Origin: an uncultured Selenomonadaceae bacterium
GTDB lineage: Bacteria; Bacillota; Negativicutes; Selenomonadales; Selenomonadaceae
DNA length: 5,862 bases
Direction: 5' to 3'
Assembly: GCA_905233325.1 (NCBI GenBank)
Contig: CAJODU010000019.1
Span: 15,005-20,866 of the forward strand
In this document: positions 5,471 to 5,862 of the stretch, piece after piece
Layout of the letters: each line of letters starts with the position of its first letter
Numbering within the stretch: the stretch's first letter is position 1
Program-made: the position numbers and the translations under genes
The notes under the pieces: model-generated
Databases searched by the model: none
What the model was told of the DNA's origin: nothing
Seen by the model: the letters and a program-made list of their open reading frames with translations, nothing else

Positions 5471-5862
5471 TTGCTTAGGAAAACTATTTTAACCTTGATG
5501 GCAGTCTTCTTCACTTTGATTTCAGTCCACAGTGTTGAGGCAGGGCATTTGGAAGATATTTTACAGCGTGGAACTATCAGAATAGGCACAACGGGGGATT
5601 ATCGTCCCATGTCATACCTCAATAAAGAGACAGGTGAATATGAAGGCATTGATGCGGAGTTGTCGAAAATTATAGCTGATTCTCTCGGCGTGAAGATAGT
5701 TTATGTTCCTACAACTTGGCCGACACTCACTCAAGATACTTTAGCCGGAAAATTTGATATAGCCCTTTGCGGAATTTCACGCAATTACAATCGTGCCAAA
5801 ATAATGGCTATGTCAGACGGCTATGGTGTCGGTCTCTTCGGCAAGACTATCCTTTGTCGTAA
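5471..5862 (+). CDS. PheC-like cyclohexadienyl dehydratase / family 3 solute-binding protein, N-terminal part
   Basis: The first 130 residues of a protein that runs off the window. Start TTG 5471 with GAGGAG 8 bases upstream. Residues 1-24 (MLRK, hydrophobic core, SVEA) form a signal peptide, so the protein is periplasmic or extracytoplasmic. The mature part is a type 2 periplasmic-binding fold: GTIRIGTTGDYRPMSYL, EGIDAELSKIIADSLGVK, then VPTTWPTL, AGKFDIALCGIS and Y-x5-GKTILCR. The strings IGTTGDY, VPTTWPTL and GKTxxxR are what I associate with PheC-type cyclohexadienyl dehydratases, which turn prephenate or arogenate into phenylpyruvate or phenylalanine outside the cytoplasm. An amino-acid ABC transporter binding protein has the same fold and cannot be excluded, since the C-terminal half is missing. 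It follows the acetolactate decarboxylase by 20 bases. Confidence 0.75.
   Translation, partial: MLRKTILTLMAVFFTLISVHSVEAGHLEDILQRGTIRIGTTGDYRPMSYLNKETGEYEGIDAELSKIIADSLGVKIVYVPTTWPTLTQDTLAGKFDIALCGISRNYNRAKIMAMSDGYGVGLFGKTILCR

Overview
The window looks like a chromosomal segment of an anaerobic Firmicute, perhaps a Negativicute (Selenomonadales-like). That placement is an inference from three things: the end of a SCIFF-type radical SAM/SPASM peptide maturase, a meso-diaminopimelate type MurE, and a run of exported small-molecule enzymes. No rRNA or tRNA marker is present. All genes read on the + strand.

Region 1 (1-336) is the C-terminal end of a SCIFF maturase (scfB-like). Region 2 (about 353-1578) is accessory DNA. 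It holds an N-terminally truncated phage MuF (SPP1 gp7-like) head-morphogenesis protein fused to a C-terminal HNHP domain. An 85-residue candidate immunity or partner gene overlaps its end by 11 bases, and a second, diverged, start-less copy of that small protein follows. The layout is that of a phage-type polymorphic toxin cassette left after loss of the rest of the prophage; the toxin role is inferred.

Region 3 (about 1597-1908) has no intact gene. It carries two hairpins of the same design, 3 bp + one bulged base + 6 bp + a 4-base loop, placed like the left and right ends of an IS200/IS605-type element. The interior contains a TTGACA promoter, further stems and the remains of a tnpB 3' end. 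It reads as a TnpA/TnpB-less element carrying an omega-RNA-like (reRNA) transcript.

Region 4 (1965-5862) is the conserved part. A strong promoter (TTGACC-18-TATAAT) and AGGAGG site drive murE. It is followed at short spacing by three genes whose products all start with signal peptides: a HAD-superfamily phosphatase, an alpha-acetolactate decarboxylase with the full His-x-His...His zinc site, and a PheC-like cyclohexadienyl dehydratase/family 3 solute-binding protein cut by the window end. Spacings of 28, 12 and 20 bases and the absence of terminators suggest one transcript. The three downstream genes do not share an obvious pathway with MurE; what they share is export.
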